A stretch of 64,000 bases of DNA from assembly GCF_003729955.1 (NCBI RefSeq), contig NZ_RJTX01000001.1:372001-436000 (forward strand), in the 5' to 3' direction. The number at the start of each line of letters is the position of its first letter. The stretch's first letter is position 1. The translations under genes were made by a program, and so were the position numbers. Below the pieces are notes generated by a model. That model saw only the letters and a program-made list of their open reading frames with translations, was not told the origin of the DNA and did no database searches. This stretch comes from Chryseobacterium daecheongense. GTDB taxonomy: Bacteria > Bacteroidota > Bacteroidia > Flavobacteriales > Weeksellaceae. Positions 42,080 to 50,474 of the stretch are shown here, one piece after another.

Positions 42080-43258
42080 TTAAAGTAGTTCAAATATTGA
42101 TGCGGCTCCTTGTCCTGTTCCTACACACATTGAAACCATTCCGTATTTGTTTCCGCGTTTTCTCATTTCATCAAGAAGCTGAACGGTTAATTTTGTTCCT
42201 GTACATCCAAGAGGGTGTCCCAGAGCAATGGCACCTCCGTTTACATTCAAAATGTCAGGATTCAGTCCTAATTCTTTTTTAATGGCAACGGATTGAGAAG
42301 CAAATGCTTCATTCAGCTCAATCAATTCAATGTCCTTTAATTCAAGACCTGCTTGTTTTAATGCTTTTGGAATAGCATAGATGGGCCCCATTCCCATAAT
42401 TCTTGGTTCAAGCCCGGCTGCTGCATAAGCTACTAATCTTGCTTCTGGCTGCAGTCCTAATTCTTTCACCATTTCTTCACTCATTACCATTACGAAAGCT
42501 GCCCCGTCGCTCATTTGTGAAGAGTTTCCGGCAGTTACGCTTCCTCCATTGGCAAATACAGGCTTTAATTTTGCAAGACCTTCCAAAGAAGTATCTGCTC
42601 TTGGGCCTTCATCTACTGAGAAATCGAATTTTTTAGTCTGCATTTTCTGGTTTTCATCCAGAAAGTTATATTCAACAGGAATAGGAACGATCTGATTGAC
42701 AAATCTGCCTTCTTGATTAGCTTTTAAAGCTTTCATGTGAGATTCAAATGCAAACTGATCCTGTTCCTCTCTTGTGATTTTATATTGTTTGGCAACTTCT
42801 TCCGCAGTGTAGCCCATTCCCCAGTAATAGTCGGGGTTGGTTTTTGCAATATCCGTTTCCGGAACCGGTTTATAACCTCCCATTGGAATATAGGACATAG
42901 ATTCCGTACCTCCTGCGATGATACAGTCTGCCATTCCAGCTTGGATTTTTGCTGAAGCAATGGCGATCGCTTCGCTTCCTGATGCACAATATCTGTTGAC
43001 TGTAACCCCCGGAACTTTGTCTGTATTCAGTCCCATTAAGGAGATCAAACGGGCAACGTTCAAGCCCTGTTCAGCCTCAGGCATTGCATTTCCTACGATA
43101 AGGTCGTCAATCCTGTTTTTGTCTAATTGCGGAAGTTCAGCCATCAATTTTTCAATAACTGTAGCCGCCATTACATCGGGTCTTGTAAATCTTAAACTTC
43201 CTTTTGGAGCTTTTCCAACGGCCGTTCTGTAACCCTTTACTATGTATGCTGTTTTCAT
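42080..43258 (-). CDS. fadA: Acetyl-CoA acyltransferase (3-ketoacyl-CoA thiolase)
   Basis: Thiolase of 392 residues, the last step of each beta-oxidation cycle. The nucleophile is Cys91 in NRYCASG; GGAIALGHPLGCTG (about 342-355) holds the active-site His and MCVGTGQGAA (about 377-386) the proton-donating Cys. It is in the operon with the HCDH/ECH fusion (upstream) and acyl-CoA dehydrogenase (downstream); a four-helix-bundle gene interrupts the run just upstream. Confidence 0.96.
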   Translation of the reverse strand: MKTAYIVKGYRTAVGKAPKGSLRFTRPDVMAATVIEKLMAELPQLDKNRIDDLIVGNAMPEAEQGLNVARLISLMGLNTDKVPGVTVNRYCASGSEAIAIASAKIQAGMADCIIAGGTESMSYIPMGGYKPVPETDIAKTNPDYYWGMGYTAEEVAKQYKITREEQDQFAFESHMKALKANQEGRFVNQIVPIPVEYNFLDENQKMQTKKFDFSVDEGPRADTSLEGLAKLKPVFANGGSVTAGNSSQMSDGAAFVMVMSEEMVKELGLQPEARLVAYAAAGLEPRIMGMGPIYAIPKALKQAGLELKDIELIELNEAFASQSVAIKKELGLNPDILNVNGGAIALGHPLGCTGTKLTVQLLDEMRKRGNKYGMVSMCVGTGQGAASIFELL

Positions 43259-43261
43259 ATT

Positions 43262-43296
43262 TTAGAAGTTAGAATTTAGAGGTTAGATATTAGGTT
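43262..43296 (+). repeat. Array of five TTAGNNN heptads (left arm)
   Basis: TTAGAAG-TTAGAAT then TTAGAGG-TTAGATA-TTAGGTT, five units in strict period 7. The array stops 1 bp before the end of the four-helix-bundle gene and begins 3 bp before the thiolase start codon. The mirror array on the other side runs in the opposite direction. Confidence 0.85.
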
Positions 43297-43297
43297 T

Positions 43298-43660
43298 CTA
43301 ACCTTTTGTTAAATTAATTTTAAACTTATAAATCATCTTCTGAATTTCATTTAGATTATTTAATAAAGGTGTGACATCATCATCATTTATAAAACTTAAA
43401 TCAATTAAAAGAATTAGTTGTGTTCCAAGTTCATAGCAAGAACCTGAAGCAATACCTAAAAAATGATTAAATTCTTTCATGTTATTTCTTCCTGCACCTT
43501 CAGCGATATTAGAAGGAATTGAAACTGCACATCTTCTGATTTGAGGAGTAAGACCAAACTTTTCTTCGGAGGGTAGTTTCTCCGTTAAAAGATAAATTTC
43601 TTTAACCAAAACCATAGATTTCTTCCAAATAATTAAGTCTTGTAATCTATGTGCACTCAT
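43298..43660 (-). CDS. Four-helix-bundle protein (S23 / IVP family)
   Basis: A 120-residue helical protein of the 23S rRNA-intervening-sequence (S23, PF05635-type) family: HRLQDLIIWKKSMVLVKEIY (helix 1), FGLTPQIRRCAVSIPSNIAEG then AGRNNMKEFNHFLGIASGSCYEL (helices 2-3) and a last helix with QKMIYKFKINL. IPSNIAEG is the family signature. Relatives include the DGR accessory protein Avd. Function is unknown. The gene splits a beta-oxidation operon and is bracketed by inverted TTAGNNN arrays, so it looks like an inserted cassette. Confidence 0.93.
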   Translation of the reverse strand: MSAHRLQDLIIWKKSMVLVKEIYLLTEKLPSEEKFGLTPQIRRCAVSIPSNIAEGAGRNNMKEFNHFLGIASGSCYELGTQLILLIDLSFINDDDVTPLLNNLNEIQKMIYKFKINLTKG

Positions 43661-43695
43661 CTAGTTTCTAATATCTAATATCTAACTTCTAATTC
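43661..43695 (-). repeat. Array of five TTAGNNN heptads (right arm, inverted)
   Basis: Read on the plus strand: CTAGTTT, CTAATAT twice, CTAACTT, CTAATTC, and then CTAAGCG within the fad gene; on the minus strand these are TTAGNNN-type units (one CTAG variant) in period 7. The array starts 1 bp after the four-helix-bundle start codon and runs over the stop of the HCDH/ECH gene. Confidence 0.85.
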
Positions 43696-46094
43696 CTAAG
43701 CGGTTTTCCATTCTGTAACATGTACTGAATTCTCTCCAATGTTTTTCTTTCCCCACAAAGCTGTAAGAAAGTTTCTCTCTCAAGGTTCAATAGGTATTGT
43801 TCCGTTACAACGGTAGGTTCGGAAAGATTTCCTCCCACCATTACGTTAGCTAATTTGTCTGCAATTTTCTTATCGTGCTCAGAGATATAATTTCCGGTCA
43901 GCATTTGATCTGTTCCTACATAGAACATACCTAAAGCATCTTTACCTAAAACTTTTACAGATTGTTGAATAGGTTGAGTATACCCTTGTTCTGCCAATAA
44001 TCTGGCTACCTTTTTAGCTTCTGCGATCTGCCTGTTTTTATTTACAACTACGATGTCTTTTCCTTTTTCAAGGATTCCCATGTCATAAGCTTCATAAGCA
44101 GAAGTAGCCACTTTACCCATCGCAATGTTCATGAAGGCATCACGAAGTCTATTATTTTTAACGTCGTCATTGTGGAATTCTCTAGAAGTTCTTAAGGTTA
44201 ACTCCTTTGTACCACCACCACCAGGAATTACTCCAACGCCGGTTTCAACCAATCCTATATATGTTTCTGCTGCTGCAACCACTCTGTCGGCATGCATGGT
44301 CATTTCACAACCACCTCCTAAAGTCATTCCGTGAGGGGCAACCACTACAGGAATAGAGGAGTAGCGAACTCTCATCATCGATTTCTGGAAATATGCGATG
44401 GCCATATTCAAATCATCCCAATCCTGCTCGATAGCCATCATAAGGATCATGGCTAAATTGGCTCCCACGGAGAAATTAGACGCTTGATTTCCAATTACTA
44501 AACCGTCATACTCTTTTTCAGCTAAGTCGATAGCTCTGTTTAATCCGTCTAATACTTCGCCACCAAGAGAGTTCATTTTAGAACGGATCTCGAAGTTGAT
44601 GATTCCATCGCCTAAGTCTTCAATAGCAGCCCCGGAATTGCTCCAGAGTGTTTTGTTTTTTCTGATATTATCTAAAATGATGAATGCATCCTGCCCAGGA
44701 ATATTGTTATAATTTCCTGAATTTTTGTCATAATAAATGCTTTGGCCTTCATCATTCACTTTATAGAACGTTCCTCCTTTTTCAGCTAAAGATTTCGCCC
44801 AATCTGAAACTTCGTATCCTGCTTCTTTTGCCAATTCAACACCTTTTGCTACACCAACGGCGTCCCAGATTTCAAATGGTCCGTTTTCCCAACCGAAACC
44901 TGCTCTCATAGCGTCATCAATTTTGTAGATATCATCAGAGATTTCAGGAACTTTATGAGAAACATAAGCGAATAATGCTCCCAGAGATTTTCTGTACAAT
45001 TCGCCTGCTTTATCTTTTCCACCGATCAGAACTTTAAATCTGTCAATCGGTTTATCAATAGTTTTAGTTAATTCCAGAGTAGGGAATGAAGATTTTCCCT
45101 GAAGCTCATATTCTAAGGTATCAAGATTCAGCCCATGAATTTCAGATTTTCCTTCTGCGTTTTTCACTTTTTTATAGAATCCCTGTTCTGTTTTTGAGCC
45201 CAGCCATTTATTATCTACCATTTTCTGGATATAATCCGGAAGTGCAAATACATCATTAAAATCATTGGCTTCAGCTCCGCTTTGACGAACTCCATTGGCA
45301 ACCATAACCAAAGTATCAAGACCTACAACATCCGCCGTTCTGAATGTGGCAGATTTTGGACGTCCGATTACAGGTCCTGTTAATTTATCAACGTCAGAAA
45401 CGGTTAATCCTAATTTTTGAACGTTGTGAAGGAGATCCATCATGGAGAAAACTCCAATTCTGTTGGCAATGAATGCAGGTGTATCTTTAGCTAAAACAGT
45501 AGTTTTACCTAAGAATTTGGCTCCATAATTCATGTAGAAATCTACAATTTCAGGGGCTGTATCATTGGTTGGAATGATCTCTAAAAGAGGAAGATATCTT
45601 ACAGGATTAAAAAAGTGGGTTCCTGCAAAATACTTTTTAAAATCCTCGCTTCTTCCTTCCGTTAATAAATGGATAGGAATTCCGGAGGTATTAGAAGAAA
45701 TTAATGTTCCCGGTTTTCTGAACTGTTCGATCTTTTCATAGACAGATTTTTTAATGTCGAGTCTTTCCACCACAACTTCGATGATCCAGTCCGTATCTTT
45801 TATTTTCGGTAAATCATCATCAAAGTTTCCTATTTTTATCCTGTCAGCAAATTTTTGTGAATAAAGCAAAGCCGGGCTTGCTTTCTTCAGTTTTTCAAAG
45901 TTTTCCGCAGCGATCCTGTTTCTTACTGCTTTATCTTCTTTGGTCAAACCTTTTTTCTGTTCAGCTTCAGTCAATTCAAAAGGAACAATATCCAGCAATG
46001 ACACTTCCACACCAATATTGGCGAAGTGTGCCGCGATACCGCTTCCCATAATTCCTGAACCGAGAACCGTCACATGTTTGATTCTTCTTTTCAT
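43689..46094 (-). CDS. 3-hydroxyacyl-CoA dehydrogenase / enoyl-CoA hydratase fusion
   Basis: Bifunctional beta-oxidation enzyme (801 residues). NAD-binding HCDH first: VLGSGIMGSGIAAHF (about 10-24), FFNPVRYLPLLEIIP (about 170-184); then the enoyl-CoA hydratase domain in the last third, with GGGCEMTMHADR (about 587-598) and GVGVIPGGGGTKE carrying the two catalytic-type Glu positions. The order HCDH-ECH is the reverse of E. coli FadB and typical of Bacteroidota. It follows marR by 64 nt. The final codons coincide with the first heptads of the downstream array, so the array grew up to, or into, the 3' end. Confidence 0.95.
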   Translation of the reverse strand: MKRRIKHVTVLGSGIMGSGIAAHFANIGVEVSLLDIVPFELTEAEQKKGLTKEDKAVRNRIAAENFEKLKKASPALLYSQKFADRIKIGNFDDDLPKIKDTDWIIEVVVERLDIKKSVYEKIEQFRKPGTLISSNTSGIPIHLLTEGRSEDFKKYFAGTHFFNPVRYLPLLEIIPTNDTAPEIVDFYMNYGAKFLGKTTVLAKDTPAFIANRIGVFSMMDLLHNVQKLGLTVSDVDKLTGPVIGRPKSATFRTADVVGLDTLVMVANGVRQSGAEANDFNDVFALPDYIQKMVDNKWLGSKTEQGFYKKVKNAEGKSEIHGLNLDTLEYELQGKSSFPTLELTKTIDKPIDRFKVLIGGKDKAGELYRKSLGALFAYVSHKVPEISDDIYKIDDAMRAGFGWENGPFEIWDAVGVAKGVELAKEAGYEVSDWAKSLAEKGGTFYKVNDEGQSIYYDKNSGNYNNIPGQDAFIILDNIRKNKTLWSNSGAAIEDLGDGIINFEIRSKMNSLGGEVLDGLNRAIDLAEKEYDGLVIGNQASNFSVGANLAMILMMAIEQDWDDLNMAIAYFQKSMMRVRYSSIPVVVAPHGMTLGGGCEMTMHADRVVAAAETYIGLVETGVGVIPGGGGTKELTLRTSREFHNDDVKNNRLRDAFMNIAMGKVATSAYEAYDMGILEKGKDIVVVNKNRQIAEAKKVARLLAEQGYTQPIQQSVKVLGKDALGMFYVGTDQMLTGNYISEHDKKIADKLANVMVGGNLSEPTVVTEQYLLNLERETFLQLCGERKTLERIQYMLQNGKPLRN

Positions 46095-46158
46095 CTGTAA
46101 ATTATTATTTATTTGTTAATTGGTCAGATGGAACCTTTCGGTTTCATTTTACTTTATT

Positions 46159-46608
46159 TTATTTTCTATTGTTAAGATCGTTCGCGATTTTCATAATTTC
46201 AGTCATGACATCTTTGAAGACTTCCATTTTTTCTACGGGAATTCTTTCCATGACTTTTTTGTTAAAGTTCACGACCACTTCTTTTGAGAGGTTTCTTGAG
46301 TTTAATCCTTTTTCAGTAAGTTTAATAATTACTTCCCGTTTATCAGTGGTGGTTTTTTCCTTATAGATATATCCGTTATCCTCAAGAAGTTTGATAATCC
46401 TGGTGAGCGAAGTTGGTTCAATAGCCATTTTAGGTCCCAAATTGGTACTTCTTGTTCCTTCTTTGGGATCAATTTTAAGCAGTGTGAGAGCCTGAACTGC
46501 TGTTGAATCATATTCATGAGCCATATCTGAGTACATTTTTGATACAGCTAACCAGGTTTGTTTTAAAATTAAATCGACGTTTTCTATTTTTTCTTTATTA
46601 TCCATCAT
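46159..46608 (-). CDS. MarR-family regulator of the beta-oxidation operon
   Basis: A 149-residue winged-helix regulator: AVQALTLLKIDPKEGTRSTN, then the recognition helix in IEPTSLTRIIKLLEDNGYI (about 60-78) and the beta-wing DKREVIIKLTEKG (about 85-97). It is first in a minus-strand run with the fad genes, so it probably represses them and is released by fatty acyl-CoA, as in FadR/MarR-type controllers; that ligand is inference. Two palindromic sites lie just upstream. The start is one of two adjacent ATGs at 46605/46608; an earlier in-frame codon at 46632 was rejected. Confidence 0.87.
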   Translation of the reverse strand: MMDNKEKIENVDLILKQTWLAVSKMYSDMAHEYDSTAVQALTLLKIDPKEGTRSTNLGPKMAIEPTSLTRIIKLLEDNGYIYKEKTTTDKREVIIKLTEKGLNSRNLSKEVVVNFNKKVMERIPVEKMEVFKDVMTEIMKIANDLNNRK

Positions 46609-46629
46609 TATTGTGGTAATGGTTTTACC

Positions 46630-46657
46630 CAAATTTAGTAAATATTATGCATGCATA
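46630..46657 (-). promoter_or_regulatory. marR promoter box with operator in the spacer
   Basis: On the minus strand TAAATTTG (46630-46637) is a perfect -7 box. TATGCATGCATA (46646-46657), a 12-bp palindrome, begins 8 bp upstream, so a bound dimer would cover the promoter. Confidence 0.55.
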
Positions 46658-46724
46658 GCATTTATTTACGTTAAATTTTGTTAATGATTTGATAATAAGA
46701 TGATTAAATTGTATGATTAGCATA

Positions 46725-46744
46725 ATACTATGCATGCATAGTAT
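46725..46744. promoter_or_regulatory. 20-bp palindromic operator
   Basis: ATACTATGCATGCATAGTAT is a perfect 20-bp palindrome sharing its 12-bp core with the site at 46646-46657; the two centres are 83 bp apart (about eight helical turns). It probably belongs to the same regulator. Confidence 0.6.
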
Positions 46745-46770
46745 GTGATATACATAAAGAAAATTAAGTA

Positions 46771-47694
46771 TTAATGAATGTTTTTGATAAAATTAATGAT
46801 TTCTTCGAAAGATTCACATTGGTAGTGCAGGGTATTATTTGAGATAGCCCAAAAACCATTGTGAAATTCAAAATTGAAGTCTGAAAGATCTTTTTGGATG
46901 TTTTTCTGGAGTAAAGAATACAGCATTTCCTTATAAAAAGCCGGAGCTGTGATTTGGGGAGCAACAAAGTTTTCATTGACCTCAAATAAAGAAGCGTTGG
47001 TTAATTCTTCATGTTGAAGAAGAATATCCTCAACAATTCCTGAATACAAGTGATTTTCCTTAATATACCAAATTTTATCTGCGAACTCTTTTGCTAACCG
47101 CCAGTCATGGGATGAAAATAAGATGAGTTTATTTTGTTCTTTCGCTAACTTTCGAAGTGTTTTAAGAATGATGATCTTATTTTTTTCATCCAGATGAGTA
47201 GTGGGCTCATCAAGGATAATGACAGGTGAATTCTGGGTTAAAGCTCTTCCAATAAAAGCTTTTTGAAGATTCCCGTCCGAAAGATTTTTGAGAAGAGTAT
47301 GCTTGTACTGGCTTAAATCAAGCTCCGCAATAATCTCTGAAACTTCATCTCTGTCTTTCTTTTTTAATTCAAAATAAAAAGGGTAGTAGATGTATTTCCC
47401 TAAGGAGATAAGGTCTTCTACTGTATAGTTCTGAGGAATGAGTGATTTGGAAAAAACAACGGCAATGTTTTCTGCTATTTCTTTAACGGAAAGAGTTTTG
47501 ACATTTTTATTATTGATTAGAATTTCCCCGTTCAGTAGAGAAACCTGATGTAAAATAGATTTGATAAGCGTGGTTTTTCCTACCCCATTATTACCGATCA
47601 ACAAGCACACATCACCTAATTTCAATTCTGCATTGGCATTTGAAATTAAGTGGGTAGTATAACCAATATTGGCTTGTTTGATTTGTAGATGCAT
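46771..47694 (-). CDS. FecE/BtuD-type ABC ATPase with C-terminal extension
   Basis: A 307-residue ATPase for metal-chelate uptake. Walker A GNNGVGKTT (about 34-42), signature LSDGNLQKA (about 138-146) and Walker B VIILDEPTTHLD (about 158-169). The core ends near 230; a further 75 residues have no recognised motif and are unusual for this family. It works with the FecCD permease just upstream (69-nt gap). No binding protein gene is near. The ligand may be heme, siderophore or cobalamin. Confidence 0.88.
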   Translation of the reverse strand: MHLQIKQANIGYTTHLISNANAELKLGDVCLLIGNNGVGKTTLIKSILHQVSLLNGEILINNKNVKTLSVKEIAENIAVVFSKSLIPQNYTVEDLISLGKYIYYPFYFELKKKDRDEVSEIIAELDLSQYKHTLLKNLSDGNLQKAFIGRALTQNSPVIILDEPTTHLDEKNKIIILKTLRKLAKEQNKLILFSSHDWRLAKEFADKIWYIKENHLYSGIVEDILLQHEELTNASLFEVNENFVAPQITAPAFYKEMLYSLLQKNIQKDLSDFNFEFHNGFWAISNNTLHYQCESFEEIINFIKNIH

Positions 47695-47763
47695 TTATTT
47701 TCTAATACTTATGATTAATCTGGTTGCTTAAATTTCAGATTGTAAAAATTTACCCATTCATAT

Positions 47764-48735
47764 CTACACTTTATTCTGTTTTAAAAGCATAAACAGTATC
47801 ACCGGGATTCCAAATACAGAGCTTATAACATTCAATGGAATCATCGTTTTCTCAGCTACAATAGAGAATAGAAGCATGATCAGCATTCCTAATAACATAT
47901 TCAATATCCATTGCTGCCATAATTTGGCTGGATTATAGAGCAGCCTGCAAAAATGTGGCACAATAATTCCGATAAATAAAATAGGGCCTAAAAATGCCGT
48001 AATAGATGCGGAAAGCAGGGAAGATGCAGTGATGATCAATATTTTCAAATGCTGTAAATTCACTCCCAGACTTTGTGCATAAGAGTTTCCTAATGAATTT
48101 CCAATCAGAGGTTTTATGGTTTTAAAGCAAATAAACAATCCTGTAAAAATTAATATGGATAAAACTATAATTTGATTTCTAGTTACCATATTATTAGCTC
48201 CGAAAGACCATAAAATATAGTTTTTCAGACTTTGATTTTCAGCATACAATTGCAATAAAGAAACAATAGCTCCTGCAAATGCAGATACGAGAAATCCAAA
48301 TATAATAAGGTAAGATTTATCCTGGAATTTATTAGACATTGATAACAAAACCAACATCAGCAATAAGCTTCCGCCAATAGCGGTTATACTTAAAAAGCTG
48401 TTCTGCAGAAATTCCGGCAACTGAAGATTTGACGAAAAGAAAATATAAAACGCTACTGATAAACTAGCCACAGAAGTAATCCCTAAAATATCAGGTCCTG
48501 CCAATGGATTCTGAAAATATTCCTGCATCAGAAAACCCGAGGTAGGAATGGAAATTCCTGCTAAAAGCATTACCAAAACCCTATTGACACGGATCTCCGC
48601 GATCTGGCTGTTTCCGGAATCCTGGAAAAAATCAGTGAGATGTAAAGTTAAAAATCCGGTGTTCAGATTAATAATCGCAGCAATCATGATTACGATCAGA
48701 AATACCAAACACAGGATTTTAAATGGTTTTGACAT
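47764..48735 (-). CDS. FecCD-family iron/cobalamin ABC permease
   Basis: A 323-residue inner-membrane protein with about ten helices of the BtuC/FecCD family: the NTGFLTL beginning, LAGPDILGITSVASLSVAF (about 74-92), and the cytoplasmic coupling region near GPILFIGIIVPHFCRLL (about 248-264). It pairs with the ATPase downstream. A TlpA-like gene precedes it by 18 nt. A substrate-binding protein is missing here. Confidence 0.9.
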   Translation of the reverse strand: MSKPFKILCLVFLIVIMIAAIINLNTGFLTLHLTDFFQDSGNSQIAEIRVNRVLVMLLAGISIPTSGFLMQEYFQNPLAGPDILGITSVASLSVAFYIFFSSNLQLPEFLQNSFLSITAIGGSLLLMLVLLSMSNKFQDKSYLIIFGFLVSAFAGAIVSLLQLYAENQSLKNYILWSFGANNMVTRNQIIVLSILIFTGLFICFKTIKPLIGNSLGNSYAQSLGVNLQHLKILIITASSLLSASITAFLGPILFIGIIVPHFCRLLYNPAKLWQQWILNMLLGMLIMLLFSIVAEKTMIPLNVISSVFGIPVILFMLLKQNKV

Positions 48736-48753
48736 TATTCAGAAAGAATTCTG

Positions 48754-49317
48754 TTATTTTAAAAAGGAATTGATCTTTGAGTTTAACATGCCTTCAGACA
48801 TCATTCCTAATGTTTCATCGGTTTTATCTCCTTTTCTGATGTGAGTGAAGGGAATTGAGCCGCCGTCCCATTGCTTAAAGTTGTTCTTAAAGAAATTAGG
48901 GTCCAGCTTTTGCCCGTCCAATAAAACAATATGGGCAGCAAGATTATTGTCTTCCGCGAATTTTTTAACGGCGCCGTTCCATTCAGATTTATCATCCAGG
49001 CTTATGAAGGTGAATTTTACCGGTTTATTTTTCAATTCCTGCATTTTATCTTTAAAATGAGGGATTTCTCTCATACATGGTCCGCACCAGGTTGCAAAGA
49101 AATTGGTAACATATACCGTATCATTATTTTGAGCTAAAATCTGACCTACTTTTTCAGGACTGGTTTCAGGGTTGAAGTAGGCAGCTTTTTCGGGTTCCGG
49201 ATTATTTGCTACAGAAGCAGAATCCGAAGACGGAGCTGTCTCGTCAACTTTTGTGCTTTCTTTTTTGCAGGCGGAGAGAGCAATCAGAACCAGCGTGGAT
49301 AAAATTATCTTCTTCAT
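48754..49317 (-). CDS. TlpA-like thioredoxin-fold lipoprotein
   Basis: A 187-residue predicted lipoprotein (lipobox IALSAC, Cys17) with a Ser/Glu-rich spacer and a thioredoxin-like domain (about 50-187). The redox site is FATWCGPCMREIP (about 74-86). TlpA/ResA-type proteins reduce periplasmic disulphides, for example in cytochrome c maturation. It is 18 nt upstream of the FecCD gene and divergent (32 nt) from a PaaE-like reductase, so the two promoters are very close. Confidence 0.9.
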   Translation of the reverse strand: MKKIILSTLVLIALSACKKESTKVDETAPSSDSASVANNPEPEKAAYFNPETSPEKVGQILAQNNDTVYVTNFFATWCGPCMREIPHFKDKMQELKNKPVKFTFISLDDKSEWNGAVKKFAEDNNLAAHIVLLDGQKLDPNFFKNNFKQWDGGSIPFTHIRKGDKTDETLGMMSEGMLNSKINSFLK

Positions 49318-49349
49318 AATTATTTTTTTATCTATTTTTGAATTGAAGT

Positions 49350-50474
49350 ATGGAACAACAAATCTATAAGGGGAAACTGACGCAGTTTCATTGGTTAAAA
49401 ATAGCGAAAAAGGCAGAACTTACCAAAAATACTTTTTCTCTGGAGTTTGAAATTCCTGAGAATTTGCAGGAAAATTTCAAGTTTGAAGCGGGACAGTTTG
49501 TGAGTGTGAAATTTCAGGCTCATGGTAAGGATGTTATTAATGATTATTCAATGACTTCGGCTCCGTATGAGAAAAAAATATGCTTGGGAATAAAAGTTAA
49601 TTCTTCTGAAGGTGCAACAGCTCAGTTATTTAAGAACTATAATGAAGGAGATGAAATTTTAGTGAGCGAGCCCAATGGAAGGTTTACTATGGTTTCGAAA
49701 CCGAGTGAATTCAGAACGATTGTAGCATTTGCAGCCGGAATTGGAATTACTCCTATTTTAAGTCATTTCAAGAATATTCTTCATAATGAGCCCAGAACGA
49801 GACTGTTCCTGTTTTTCGGAAATAAAAATTCGGAGGAGTTGATTTATAGAGATATGTTGGATAATCTGGCCAGAAAATGCGGTGAAAGATTACAGATCTT
49901 TTATTTCTTTTCCCAGGAAAAAACGGCAGACCAATTTTTTTATGGAAGATTGGATGACAGAAAGCTGAATTTAATTATCAATCAAATCCTACATCTGGAT
50001 GATACAGATGAAGAATCCACCATTTGGGATGCAGTGGATGAAGTTTTGATCTGCGGAAAAGGGGAGATGATCAAAACGCTCGCGAATGCATGCTATCATC
50101 ATGGAATTCCGAAAAAAAACATTCATTTTGAACTTTTTGAAGAATATAATGATGATATTTATCCTCTTGAAAAAGAATTTCCTTTGATTGAAAATGTGGA
50201 AGTGGAATTCAGAATGCTGGGAAAAGAGTATCATACCGAGCTTCCTGATAATAAGGAGAAGATTTTGCAACAATTATTGGTTCAGAATTTTCAGGTCCCT
50301 TATTCATGCAAATCAGGGATTTGTGGCAGTTGTGAATGTATCCTCGAAGAAGGGGAAGTGGAATTGCTTGAAAATGAATATTTAACGGAAAAAGAGGAAG
50401 CACACGGACATATTTTAGCCTGTATGTCAATTGCAAAAACTAAGAAAATAAAGCTTAACTTTGATCTCATTTGA
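49350..50474 (+). CDS. PaaE-like ferredoxin reductase with C-terminal 2Fe-2S domain
   Basis: Flavin oxidoreductase of 374 residues: FAD domain (about 20-115, DYSMTSAP and SSEGATAQLF), NAD(P)H domain (about 120-260, AGIGITPILS and CGKGEM) and a plant-type ferredoxin domain (about 285-374) with CKSGICGSCEC and the fourth Cys in ILACMS. In the phenylacetate system PaaE feeds PaaABCD, but no paa genes are here, so it may serve another oxygenase or ring-cleaving step. The stop overlaps the next gene by 4 bp. Confidence 0.92.
   Translation: MEQQIYKGKLTQFHWLKIAKKAELTKNTFSLEFEIPENLQENFKFEAGQFVSVKFQAHGKDVINDYSMTSAPYEKKICLGIKVNSSEGATAQLFKNYNEGDEILVSEPNGRFTMVSKPSEFRTIVAFAAGIGITPILSHFKNILHNEPRTRLFLFFGNKNSEELIYRDMLDNLARKCGERLQIFYFFSQEKTADQFFYGRLDDRKLNLIINQILHLDDTDEESTIWDAVDEVLICGKGEMIKTLANACYHHGIPKKNIHFELFEEYNDDIYPLEKEFPLIENVEVEFRMLGKEYHTELPDNKEKILQQLLVQNFQVPYSCKSGICGSCECILEEGEVELLENEYLTEKEEAHGHILACMSIAKTKKIKLNFDLI

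Noticed and set aside
42025..42083. TTAAAGTGT ... ACACTTTAA inverted repeat between thiolase and acyl-CoA dehydrogenase
   Set aside because: Only 9 bp of stem with a 41-nt AT-rich loop; not a convincing terminator or operator.
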